Below are positions 1 to 5,350 of a DNA stretch of 5,370 bases, in pieces. Location: contig JAKOOI010000241.1 in the NCBI GenBank assembly GCA_022701475.1, positions 1-5,370 of the forward strand. Reading direction: 5' to 3'. How positions within the stretch are numbered: position 1 is the stretch's first letter; each line of letters begins with the position of its first letter. This DNA comes from Weeksellaceae bacterium. GTDB taxonomy: Bacteria > Bacteroidota > Bacteroidia > Flavobacteriales > Weeksellaceae. The position numbers and the translations under genes were made by a program. The notes under the pieces were generated by a model that was given only the letters and a program-made list of their open reading frames with translations, was not told where the DNA came from and did not search any database.

Positions 1-446
1 CATTCATATTATTGATTTTTATTTCATGTAATAATATTAGTGAAAAGAACTGTCAACGATGTACGACCACCAAAGACAGCCTGCTTTTTCAAGATAAAGA
101 GAAGAATGAATTATATATCAGATTAAAGGCCACAGAGCGTCACCCATTAATGGAAAAGGAATTGAAAGCAAATAACAATTATGCTTTCTATAATTATGTT
201 AATATATTTTCTTTAGGCAAGGATGTAAAAATTAAAGAAGTTATAGATCAGAAATCTTTCAGAAGAATCAATGATTATTATTTTGAAGATCATGAATTGG
301 TTTACTTTTCCCCTTCAGATCCTAAAGGTGATTATTTTAATGTGTTGGATAGAAAAGAATGGGTGAAATTCAGTAAAAATAAAGACACGTTATACAGCAG
401 GTATGGAATATTTTATAAAGGCATTTTAATTAATGAAGAAGATTAA
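1..446 (+). CDS. Small lipoprotein, DKNYY-like repeats, 5' end outside window
   Basis: The reading frame is open from the first base. Its first visible residues are F-I-L-L-I-F-I-S-C, the hydrophobic end of a lipoprotein signal peptide, with Cys encoded at 27-29 as the probable lipidated residue. The true start therefore lies upstream of the window, and the TTG at 12 sits inside the signal peptide and should not be taken as the start. The mature part is about 139 residues, charged and rich in Lys, Asn and Tyr, with two further Cys (CQRC) shortly after the lipobox. The C-terminal half, about bases 220-440, has the rhythm of DKNYY-type repeats: a D-x-x-SF-x-x-I-x-D-Y-Y-F-x-D unit, then VYF, then F-x-VLDRKE, then YGIFYKG. 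These repeats are common in Bacteroidota surface proteins of unknown role. That assignment comes from pattern memory and is tentative. Base composition is about 30% GC, far lower than the other genes here. Function is unknown; location is probably an outer or inner membrane leaflet. Confidence 0.75.
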   Translation, partial: FILLIFISCNNISEKNCQRCTTTKDSLLFQDKEKNELYIRLKATERHPLMEKELKANNNYAFYNYVNIFSLGKDVKIKEVIDQKSFRRINDYYFEDHELVYFSPSDPKGDYFNVLDRKEWVKFSKNKDTLYSRYGIFYKGILINEED

Positions 447-448
447 GG

Positions 449-468
449 TACCTGATATTTAGCAGGTA
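449..468 (+). terminator. Weak hairpin after the lipoprotein gene
   Basis: TACCTG (449-454) and CAGGTA (463-468) are perfect 6-base complements around an 8-base loop, three bases after the lipoprotein stop codon, and are followed by GTTTAAACTTTTTC. Position suits a transcription terminator, but the stem is short and the T run is interrupted and starts late. It could also be chance. Confidence 0.25.
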
Positions 469-483
469 GTTTAAACTTTTTCG

Positions 484-541
484 ATTACAGAATTTCTCAA
501 AGCTATTTTTATACGGCTGAATAACCAAAAGTTTCTGTAAT
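484..541. repeat. Spaced inverted repeat
   Basis: ATTACAGAA at 484-492 is the exact reverse complement of TTCTGTAAT at 533-541, with 40 bases between. The match extends outward to 481-492 and 533-544 with a single mismatch (g483 against a542), giving 11 of 12 pairs. The interior encodes nothing recognisable. It may be a structured RNA stem, a decayed short mobile element, or chance in AT-rich DNA. Confidence 0.4.
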
Positions 542-582
542 AGATGATCTGGTCATCCTCATACCATTTTAACGCTTTATAA

Positions 583-610
583 TTCGATCTGTATTACAAA
601 CAGCTCCGAA
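583..610 (+). other. Imperfect hairpin before the A-rich tract
   Basis: CTGT (589-592) pairs with ACAG (600-603) around a 7-base loop. GA (586-587) pairs with TC (605-606), and TTC (583-585) pairs with GAA (608-610). There is one mismatch (588/604) and one bulge (607). It is followed by A-rich sequence, not a T run, so it does not look like a terminator on this strand. Role unknown. Confidence 0.25.
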
Positions 611-652
611 ACCCGAAAAAAATCAAAAAAAATTTAAAACAAAAATAAAACA

Positions 653-667
653 CGACACGTTTTGTCG
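653..667. promoter_or_regulatory. Dyad overlapping the upstream promoter element
   Basis: CGACA (653-657) and TGTCG (663-667) are perfect inverted arms around five bases. The right arm overlaps the TTTG (661-664) that could serve as the -33 element of the WYL gene promoter. The 7-mer CGACAAA recurs in the leader at 723-729, inverted relative to TTTGTCG at 661-667. Position fits an operator, possibly for autoregulation. No binding evidence exists in the sequence itself. Confidence 0.3.
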
Positions 668-686
668 CATTAAGCCTATATATTTG
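661..686 (+). promoter_or_regulatory. Candidate Bacteroidota-type promoter of the WYL gene
   Basis: TATATTTG at 679-686 matches the Bacteroidota -7 consensus TAnnTTTG at every fixed position. TTTG at 661-664 resembles the -33 element, but the 14-base spacer is shorter than the usual 17-23, so the -33 assignment is weak. A start site near 692 would leave a leader of about 75 bases before the WYL start codon. Confidence 0.4.
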
Positions 687-701
687 CTTTAAAATTCTGC
701 C

Positions 702-770
702 ATGAAATGCCCGTGTTCCATCCGACAAAGTAAAACGCAGCCCGGCTGCACGATAAACGGATCCGAATGA
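702..770 (+). CDS. Possible 22-codon leader ORF overlapping the WYL gene start
   Basis: An ATG at 702, about ten bases after the expected transcription start, opens a 22-residue frame: MKCPCSIRQSKTQPG, then C-T-I-N-G-S-E. Its TGA stop (768-770) overlaps the WYL gene's ATG (767-769) as ATGA, the arrangement typical of translational coupling. The peptide has three Cys and resembles nothing I know. No ribosome binding site is visible, though these bacteria often lack one. A frame this short can easily arise by chance, so this is a candidate only. Confidence 0.2.
   Translation: MKCPCSIRQSKTQPGCTINGSE
737..749 (+). other. GC-rich hairpin in the WYL gene leader
   Basis: GCAGCC-C-GGCTGC is a perfect dyad in the leader, able to fold as a 5-bp GCAGC/GCTGC stem. 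It lies 18 bases before the WYL start codon and inside the possible leader ORF. It could affect translation initiation, but no T run follows, so it is not a terminator. Confidence 0.3.
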
Positions 771-1687
771 AAAAAGACTTTTACCTCACCCGGTACGCTC
801 TGATTATCAAAAGACTGGAAAGTTCCCCGGCTACCTATCCGCAGCTGGAGGAATACCTGCTGAACTCTTTCGAATTTCAGGATGCGGAGATCAAAAGCTA
901 CTCCATGCGTACGCTGCAGCGCGACATCCGGGAAATTTCGGATCTGTTCAACCTGTCCATCCACAACAAAAAGAAAGGCGATAACCGGTATTATATCGAG
1001 AGCCGCCCGATCATGGAAGTGGACGAGTACAACCAGAAGCTGCTGGAATCTTTCCAGGTGAGCAACGCGCTGAACGTCCATCCCGATTTTGCCGATTTTA
1101 TCTTTTTCGAAAGCCGGAAACCGACCGGCGTGGAAAGCTTCTACGACCTTTTCTTTGCCATCCGGAACAAAAGGGTGGTGACCTTTGAACATTACAATTA
1201 CAAAAACAAGCTGATGACTTCCCGAAAGGTCCACCCGCTGGCATTGAAGGAATCCAAAGACCGCTGGTACCTGATTGCCGTGGACACCAAAGACAAGATG
1301 CTGAAATCCTTCGGCCTTGACCGGATCAATTACCTGGACGTTACCAAAACCAAGTTCAGGGAAAAATACAAATACAATTTCCGCGAACATTTCAAAAATG
1401 CATTCGGCGTGATGAACCTGACGGAGCAGAACCCGCAGAAAATCATCCTTAAATGCAGCCGCCACCAGGGCGAATACATCCGCAGTTTTCCGCTGCACCA
1501 GTCGCAGAAAGAAACCAAGGAAACCGCCGAAGGCATCTTCTTTGAGTTTTTCCTGCATCCCACCTACGATTTTATGCAGGAAATCCTTTCGTATGGAAAA
1601 GAAGTACAGGTACTGGAACCGGAAGGCCTGGTACAGGAAATCCGGGATCATCTCCGGGAATCCCTCAACAGGTATCTGGAAAGCTGA
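767..1687 (+). CDS. HTH/WYL-domain transcriptional regulator
   Basis: A 306-residue cytoplasmic DNA-binding protein. The N-terminal part (about 1-80) is a DeoR-like winged helix-turn-helix: it opens with RYALIIKRLE, has a probable recognition helix at about 46-58 (SMRTLQRDIREI), and a wing ending in NRYYIE. Residues about 125-192 form the WYL domain, with the name-giving W167-Y168-L169 after KESKDR and the following F-G-L-D-R-I at 182-187. The C-terminal 85 residues fit the WCX extension. WYL domains sense ligands or nucleic acid and commonly control phage defence, DNA-damage or metabolic genes; nothing adjacent identifies the target here. The length is usual for the family and the start at 767 places the HTH correctly, with no homologous-looking coding upstream. 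It is probably monocistronic, with 52 bases before the next gene. The promoter at 661-686 and nearby dyads suggest possible self-control, which is inference. Confidence 0.9.
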   Translation: MKKDFYLTRYALIIKRLESSPATYPQLEEYLLNSFEFQDAEIKSYSMRTLQRDIREISDLFNLSIHNKKKGDNRYYIESRPIMEVDEYNQKLLESFQVSNALNVHPDFADFIFFESRKPTGVESFYDLFFAIRNKRVVTFEHYNYKNKLMTSRKVHPLALKESKDRWYLIAVDTKDKMLKSFGLDRINYLDVTKTKFREKYKYNFREHFKNAFGVMNLTEQNPQKIILKCSRHQGEYIRSFPLHQSQKETKETAEGIFFEFFLHPTYDFMQEILSYGKEVQVLEPEGLVQEIRDHLRESLNRYLES

Positions 1688-1739
1688 AAATCTCATGGGA
1701 TTAGAGAATTTTTAAGTACATTTACATAAATATACGCCT

Positions 1740-2363
1740 GTGAAACCGCTTTTCCTCTTTTTTTTCTGCCTCTTTTCGTCCGCCTGCCTTTCGCAGCAGG
1801 TTGAGGAGTTCAGGAATGTAAAGAATTACTATAACCATCACCGGGTACTTCTGAACCATGAGTTCAAGAAAAAATTCGAGGCGGAAAACAATGTGCTGTT
1901 TAAAAATGCCATCAAAAGCGACTTCCTGCTTTTTATGAAGAAGATGGACAGCATCGAAAACGTTGCCTTAATCGGGGCCCTGCTGAAAGTGAAAAACCTG
2001 GAAGACCTCAGCAGGCTGAAAAACAAAGCGGCAACGGCAGAAAAGCTTCCGGACATCCTTCCGGCAACGGAACAATCAGCGGATTATCCCGGAGGCATCA
2101 ATGCATTGCGGCAGGAAGTAGCCGATCTTTTTTATACGGACGGCGTCTATGCCGAAGCAAAGACCGTAAAAGCCAATGTAGCATTCATCGTTGAAAAAGA
2201 CGGCACCATCAGCCATGTCCAGGCCCAGGGAGACAATTTTACCTTCAACCGGCAGGCCGAGATTGCCTTGTACTCGGTGGCGGAAAAGTTCTCGCCGGCC
2301 GTGTTCAAAGGCAATACCGTACGATACCGGTTCAGGCTTCCGTTAACCATGACTTTTGACTGA
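1740..2363 (+). CDS. Exported protein with TonB C-terminal domain
   Basis: A 207-residue protein with a strong signal peptide: KP followed by LFLFFFCLFSSACLS, with likely signal peptidase I cleavage before Gln19. A lipobox around S-S-A-C16 is an alternative. Residues about 20-105 are charged, helical and Lys-rich. Residues about 113-207 form a TonB C-terminal-type domain: the A-D-Y-P-G-G hallmark at 114-119, VAFIVEKDGTI at about 147-157, a helix with A-E-I-A-L-Y, and a closing strand RFRLPLTMTF. Unlike true TonB there is no Pro-rich spacer, so it is probably periplasmic or surface-bound rather than a standard energy transducer. The start is GTG at 1740: the frame is closed by a TAA at 1713-1715 and contains no ATG before the signal peptide. 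A near-match to the -7 box (TACATTTA, 1717-1724) precedes it. The gene is followed by tadA after 9 bases, so the two are probably cotranscribed. Specific function unknown. Confidence 0.85.
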   Translation: MKPLFLFFFCLFSSACLSQQVEEFRNVKNYYNHHRVLLNHEFKKKFEAENNVLFKNAIKSDFLLFMKKMDSIENVALIGALLKVKNLEDLSRLKNKAATAEKLPDILPATEQSADYPGGINALRQEVADLFYTDGVYAEAKTVKANVAFIVEKDGTISHVQAQGDNFTFNRQAEIALYSVAEKFSPAVFKGNTVRYRFRLPLTMTFD

Positions 2364-2372
2364 TCTGATTTT

Positions 2373-2804
2373 ATGTTTACCGACGAATATTTTATGAAAA
2401 TGGCCCTGAATGAGGCTGTACAGGCACTCGAAAAAGATGAGGTGCCGGTGGGCTGTGTGGTGGTTTCCAACAACCGCGTCATTGCAAGAGCCCACAACCT
2501 TACCGAGACCCTGAATGATGTTACCGCTCATGCGGAAATGCAGGTGATTACCGCTGCGGCTAACTTCCTGGGCGGAAAATACCTGAGAGACTGCACCCTG
2601 TATGTAACGCTGGAGCCATGCGTGATGTGTTCCGGCGCCCTTTCCTGGGCACAGATTTCTAAAGTGGTGATCGGGGCACGGGATGAACAGCGCGGATTCA
2701 TCAGCAAACACCTGTCCCTTCATCCGAAAACGGAAATCATAACCGGTGTCATGGAAAATGAGTGTTCTTCGATTGTGAAAGAATTCTTTAAATCGAAAAG
2801 ATAG
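2373..2804 (+). CDS. tadA: tRNA-specific adenosine-34 deaminase TadA
   Basis: A 143-residue zinc deaminase, close to the usual TadA length (about 150). It converts the wobble adenosine of tRNA-Arg(ACG) to inosine so that one tRNA reads several CGN codons; it acts in the cytoplasm. The active site is intact: H53-A-E55 gives the zinc-binding His and the proton-shuttling Glu, and P82-C-V-M-C86 gives the two zinc-binding Cys. The N-terminal helix (M-K-M-A-L-N-E-A) and E-V-P-V-G-C-V-V strand are typical, as is the S-K-V-V-I-G-A-R-D segment after the metal site. The C-terminal tail is shorter than in some relatives. The start at 2373 fits the family; Met8 would cut into the first helix. It lies 9 bases after the TonB-C gene, probably in one transcript with it, and ends 24 bases from the end of convergent coaX. 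A cytosine or guanine deaminase is less likely given the whole-protein pattern. Confidence 0.93.
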   Translation: MFTDEYFMKMALNEAVQALEKDEVPVGCVVVSNNRVIARAHNLTETLNDVTAHAEMQVITAAANFLGGKYLRDCTLYVTLEPCVMCSGALSWAQISKVVIGARDEQRGFISKHLSLHPKTEIITGVMENECSSIVKEFFKSKR

Positions 2805-2828
2805 CATGAACACGACATTACCAGCCCA

Positions 2829-3587
2829 TTACAGCGATTTCCCAAGGAAATAAAGACCTTTCAGCGTATGGAGCCGGTCCATCACATGGATTTTATCCGT
2901 CAGAGGTTTATAGACATGGGAAACACCGCCTGTAGCTACGACGAAGCAATCATCATTTACTTCATCATTAATCCGGCTGATAAATCCTTCCACCATTCCA
3001 AGGAATCCGTAGACCATACCGCTCTGCATGCAGCTTACGGTATCCAGTCCCAGCACGGATTTCGGCTTTACCAGTTCAATTTCCGGGAGCTGTGCCGTCT
3101 GGCTGATCAGGGAGTTTAAGGCGGTGACAATGCCCGGCGCAATGATAACGCCCAAGGTTTCCCCGTCCTCTGCGACACAGCTTGCCGTAAGGGCGGTCCC
3201 GAAATCCAGGACAATTTTCTTGCGGTCCGGATACAGGTTGTGAGCCGCTACGAGATTGGCATAAATATCCGTTCCCATCTGTCTGGATTTGGCCACAACT
3301 TCCGAAGGCGTGGTACGGTCTACAATCACAGGATCAAGATCATGCACCTTTTTAACGGCGGCATTGATCACTTTGGTCAGCTGCGGCACCACCGAACCGA
3401 TAATTACTTTGTCAATTTCCCCGGGCTCGATTTTATACGTCTGGTACAGCATGGAGATCTGGACATACAATTCATCCGGCGTCCGGTACGGTTTGGTATT
3501 GATGACCCAGGATACTTCACAGTTGTCCTCATTGAAAAGCCCGAACCGGATATTGCTGTTCCCGACGTTGATTACGATTGATTTCAT
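2829..3587 (-). CDS. coaX: Type III pantothenate kinase (CoaX)
   Basis: A 252-residue protein of the ASKHA fold that phosphorylates pantothenate with ATP (or another donor) in the first step of coenzyme A synthesis. Type III enzymes are not feedback-inhibited by CoA and need a monovalent cation. Visible motifs in order: the N-terminal phosphate loop I-N-V-G-N-S-N-I-R-F-G (6-16), the G-T-D-I-Y-A-N motif with D107, L-D-F-G-T-A-L-T with D128 (127-134), I-I-A-P-G (148-152), the TAQLP segment (164-168), and A-T-G-G (218-221). Length is normal. The first motif has Asn7 (codon AAC) where the family normally has Asp, one of three conserved acidic active-site positions; the other two are present. The GTD/GTALT variants resemble a known subset of CoaX proteins. 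The gene is convergent with tadA and divergent from the 3755 gene, so it is probably monocistronic. A weak promoter match lies upstream on its strand (-7-like 3616-3623, -33-like 3643-3646). Confidence 0.9.
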   Translation of the reverse strand: MKSIVINVGNSNIRFGLFNEDNCEVSWVINTKPYRTPDELYVQISMLYQTYKIEPGEIDKVIIGSVVPQLTKVINAAVKKVHDLDPVIVDRTTPSEVVAKSRQMGTDIYANLVAAHNLYPDRKKIVLDFGTALTASCVAEDGETLGVIIAPGIVTALNSLISQTAQLPEIELVKPKSVLGLDTVSCMQSGMVYGFLGMVEGFISRINDEVNDDCFVVATGGVSHVYKPLTDKIHVMDRLHTLKGLYFLGKSL

Positions 3588-3646
3588 TATTTCAGTAAAG
3601 GTAAATTATCAGGAGTAAAATTAACGATTCTTTTTTTACCGGAAAA

Positions 3647-3661
3647 CTTAAAAACTTTAAG
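3647..3661. promoter_or_regulatory. Perfect dyad in the divergent intergenic region
   Basis: CTTAAA (3647-3652) and TTTAAG (3656-3661) are perfect arms around AAC. It lies 60-74 bases upstream of coaX, directly before its weak -33-like element, and about 95 bases upstream of the divergent gene. It could be an operator or structure shared by both promoters. AT-rich sequence makes chance plausible. Confidence 0.25.
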
Positions 3662-3754
3662 AAAGGCAGCTAAGATTTTCATCCGCCAAACCGGTAAACC
3701 TCAAAACAATTAATTATATTTAAACCCGAAAATCAATCCATTTATTCCAATCCC

Positions 3755-4357
3755 ATGAAAAAACTGATAGTCCTGTTCTCTTTTCTGCTGGGCAGCTATG
3801 CATTTTCCCAGACGGCAGCAGCGGCAAAAGAAGTATTTGAAAAGATAAAGAAAGAAGCGGTGACCGACGGGAACGATACAACCATTTATAACATCCTGGA
3901 TGAGTTCTATGCCCGGAACCTGCAGGCGGACAACGATGAAATCACCCCGGAAACCGTAGAAAGAATCCAGCGGCTGGCTGCGGATCCGCATACCAAAAAC
4001 CTGCATCTCCTCCTGCTGTTCCTGATGTACCAGCAGCACATCAGCCAGACCTCTGCAGCCGGCCGGAAGCCCAATCCGGATTTCCAGACGGAAACCGCAA
4101 AGCTGCTGGAAGACGAAACACGGGCTGTTTACGGGAAAGTACCTGCCATTATCTATGTCTACCGGTATGAAGCACTGGACGGCGCCGGTAAAAAGGAGGA
4201 TGCCAAAGCGGTTGCAGCGCAGGGACTGAGGGAATACCCGGATTCCGTACCGCTGAAAGTATACAATTATGTGACGACCAAAAACGAAAACCTGAAAACC
4301 GATCTTGTCAAGCATCATTCCGGACACTGGATGGTGAAACAGTTCGGCATTAATTAA
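3755..4357 (+). CDS. Exported helical protein of unknown function
   Basis: I do not recognise this 200-residue protein. Residues 1-18 are a clear signal peptide (MKKLIVLFSFLLGSYAFS, cleaved before Gln19, the common Bacteroidota pattern), so the product is periplasmic or exported; there is no lipobox Cys and no further membrane segment. In fact the protein contains no Cys. The rest reads as mostly helical. About 128-172 (P-A-I-I-Y-V-Y-R-Y-E-A through E-D-A-K-A-V-A-A-Q-G-L-R-E-Y-P-D-S) has the spacing of a single TPR-like helix pair, which would suggest protein binding; this is inference. The gene is divergent from coaX across 167 bases and is followed after only 8 bases by the M23 peptidase gene. 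The two are therefore probably cotranscribed, and it may act with that peptidase in the periplasm, as partner or adaptor. A -7-like TATATTTA at 3715-3722 (seven of eight) precedes it with no good -33 element. Confidence 0.8.
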   Translation: MKKLIVLFSFLLGSYAFSQTAAAAKEVFEKIKKEAVTDGNDTTIYNILDEFYARNLQADNDEITPETVERIQRLAADPHTKNLHLLLLFLMYQQHISQTSAAGRKPNPDFQTETAKLLEDETRAVYGKVPAIIYVYRYEALDGAGKKEDAKAVAAQGLREYPDSVPLKVYNYVTTKNENLKTDLVKHHSGHWMVKQFGIN

Positions 4358-4365
4358 ACCTAGAA

Positions 4366-5199
4366 ATGAAAAGATTTGTTCTTATGCCGCTGCTGATCAT
4401 TTCATCACCTGCATTTTCCCAGAAGCCTGCAAAGCTCTATCCTGAAGTAAAACAGGACAGCGTCATCTATTATGCGGATAATATAGAGATCTATCCGGTT
4501 TCCCTTACCTTCTCAGGGCAGCCCGTTCTGGAAAACCTGAAAATGCCGGGGACATTTCCAACGGTAACCGTGCTGCCGCCTTCTACCCAAAGGAATAAAG
4601 TCGCCGTTTTCCTGGTCAGCGACCGGAAAAAAGGGTGGAAAATTAAAAACATGCCCAATTATTACACGCTGGCCGGTGATGCTACCGTGAAAATATATGA
4701 TACAGGGTACTTATATGATCTTCCGTTCCGGAAAGGACAGTCGTTCACCGTTCATCAGGGATACAACGGCACCTTCTCGCATCAGAATGAAAACTCCCTC
4801 GATTTCACCATGCCGGAAGGAACAGAGATTACCGCTGCCCGGGAAGGAAAAGTGACCGACCTGGTACAGAGCAACAACAGAGGCTGTGCCAACATCAGCT
4901 GTGCCAATCTTGCCAATTATGTCTCCATTATGCATGCGGACGGCACTATTGCCCAGTACTTCCATCTTCAGCAGAACGGCGTTAAAGTAAAAGCGGGAGA
5001 CCTGGTAAAGAAAGGGGACGTAATCGCCCTCAGCGGAAACACAGGCTGGAGCAACGGCCCCCACCTCCACTTTGTCTGCTTTCTTCCCGATGCCGGAAAA
5101 CCAAAACAGAAAAATACCCTGAAAACGCTCTTCCGTACCGGCGACGGAACAAAATCCGAATACCTGACGGAAAAGAAGTCCTATTTGAAACAGTATTAA
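4366..5199 (+). CDS. Exported M23-family metallopeptidase
   Basis: A 277-residue protein with a signal peptide (about 1-18, cleaved after S-P-A-F-S). Residues about 19-120 form an N-terminal beta-rich part that I cannot name. Residues about 121-240 form a LytM/M23 zinc peptidase domain. Probable zinc ligands are H139, D146 (in SLDFTMPEGTE) and H235; catalytic histidines are H200 (in Y-F-H-L) and H233 (in P-H-L-H-F). The lysostaphin-type motifs V-K-A-G-D-x-V-x-K-G-D and S-G-N-T-G are present at 208-227. All active-site residues are there, so it should be an active endopeptidase, probably on peptidoglycan peptide bridges, although relatives can cut other glycine-rich substrates. The first His and Asp are seven apart rather than the four of LytM, which I recall as a common variant here. 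C174 and C179 sit close together and could form a disulfide. It follows the 3755 gene after 8 bases, and the strong terminator at 5295-5327 closes the unit. Confidence 0.9.
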   Translation: MKRFVLMPLLIISSPAFSQKPAKLYPEVKQDSVIYYADNIEIYPVSLTFSGQPVLENLKMPGTFPTVTVLPPSTQRNKVAVFLVSDRKKGWKIKNMPNYYTLAGDATVKIYDTGYLYDLPFRKGQSFTVHQGYNGTFSHQNENSLDFTMPEGTEITAAREGKVTDLVQSNNRGCANISCANLANYVSIMHADGTIAQYFHLQQNGVKVKAGDLVKKGDVIALSGNTGWSNGPHLHFVCFLPDAGKPKQKNTLKTLFRTGDGTKSEYLTEKKSYLKQY

Positions 5200-5217
5200 G
5201 GGATATAAGGGAATGTA

Positions 5218-5231
5218 ATGTATAATGTATA
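5218..5231. repeat. Two tandem ATGTATA units
   Basis: ATGTATA occurs twice head to tail (5218-5224, 5225-5231), preceded by a partial copy (AATGTA, 5212-5217). It lies in the AT-rich stretch after the M23 stop codon and holds no other recognisable signal. Probably slippage-type sequence without function. Confidence 0.4.
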
Positions 5232-5294
5232 TTTTTAATGATTGAGCCGATGGTTGTATATATCACATTATGATGCACCACGATATGATCAGAC

Positions 5295-5327
5295 AAAAAT
5301 ACCCGGAGGAATGCTCCGGGTATTTTT
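5295..5327. terminator. Strong bidirectional intrinsic terminator
   Basis: AAAAATACCCGGAG (5295-5308) and CTCCGGGTATTTTT (5314-5327) are perfect 14-base complements around the loop GAATG. The GC-rich core (CCCGGAG) is flanked by A5 and T5, so it terminates transcription on both strands. It lies about 95 bases after the M23 stop codon and 17 bases after a probable minus-strand gene end at 5345, which fits a terminator shared by convergent genes. Confidence 0.92.
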
Positions 5328-5335
5328 ATGACAGC

Positions 5336-5350
5336 AACTGATCATCAGTT
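5336..5350. repeat. Perfect dyad over the minus-strand stop codon
   Basis: AACTGAT (5336-5342) and ATCAGTT (5344-5350) are perfect arms around a single C. It covers the tandem stops of the minus-strand fragment. It could fold as a small second hairpin ahead of the main terminator on that transcript; no T run follows it directly. Confidence 0.35.

Larger units (their letters stand above)
447..701. other. AT-rich intergenic region without a recognisable gene
   Basis: No frame on either strand gives a convincing protein, and I see no tRNA or other known RNA family. The stretch holds a weak hairpin just after the lipoprotein stop, a 9-base inverted repeat (484-492 with 533-541), a bulged hairpin at 583-610, an A-rich tract from about 611 to 650, and the promoter and dyad upstream of the WYL gene at 653-686. 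It shares the low GC of the lipoprotein gene rather than that of the genes to the right. Confidence 0.5.

Noticed and set aside
12..14. TTG as the start of the first gene
   Set aside because: The frame is open to the window edge, and the TTG falls inside the hydrophobic part of a lipoprotein signal peptide, so the start is upstream.
689..1696. A 335-codon open frame on the minus strand opposite the WYL gene
   Set aside because: Its product is rich in Phe, Val, His and Gln without domain structure, while the plus strand encodes a full HTH-WYL protein. It is the antisense shadow of a GC-biased gene.
2343..2813. A minus-strand frame opposite tadA
   Set aside because: TadA's intact zinc motifs on the plus strand settle the coding strand.
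2805..2828. A terminator between convergent tadA and coaX
   Set aside because: The 24-base gap holds no hairpin with a T run; any terminator would lie inside the coding ends.
2868..3618. Several plus-strand frames within the coaX region
   Set aside because: All lie opposite a full-length CoaX with its motifs in order; none shows a domain or start context.
3710..4327. A 205-codon minus-strand frame opposite the exported helical protein
   Set aside because: The plus strand has a proper signal peptide, normal composition and operon spacing to the M23 gene. The minus product shows no recognisable features.
5030..5296. An 88-codon minus-strand frame across the M23 end and spacer
   Set aside because: It starts beside the terminator stem, has no family resemblance, and overlaps the active-site end of the M23 gene.
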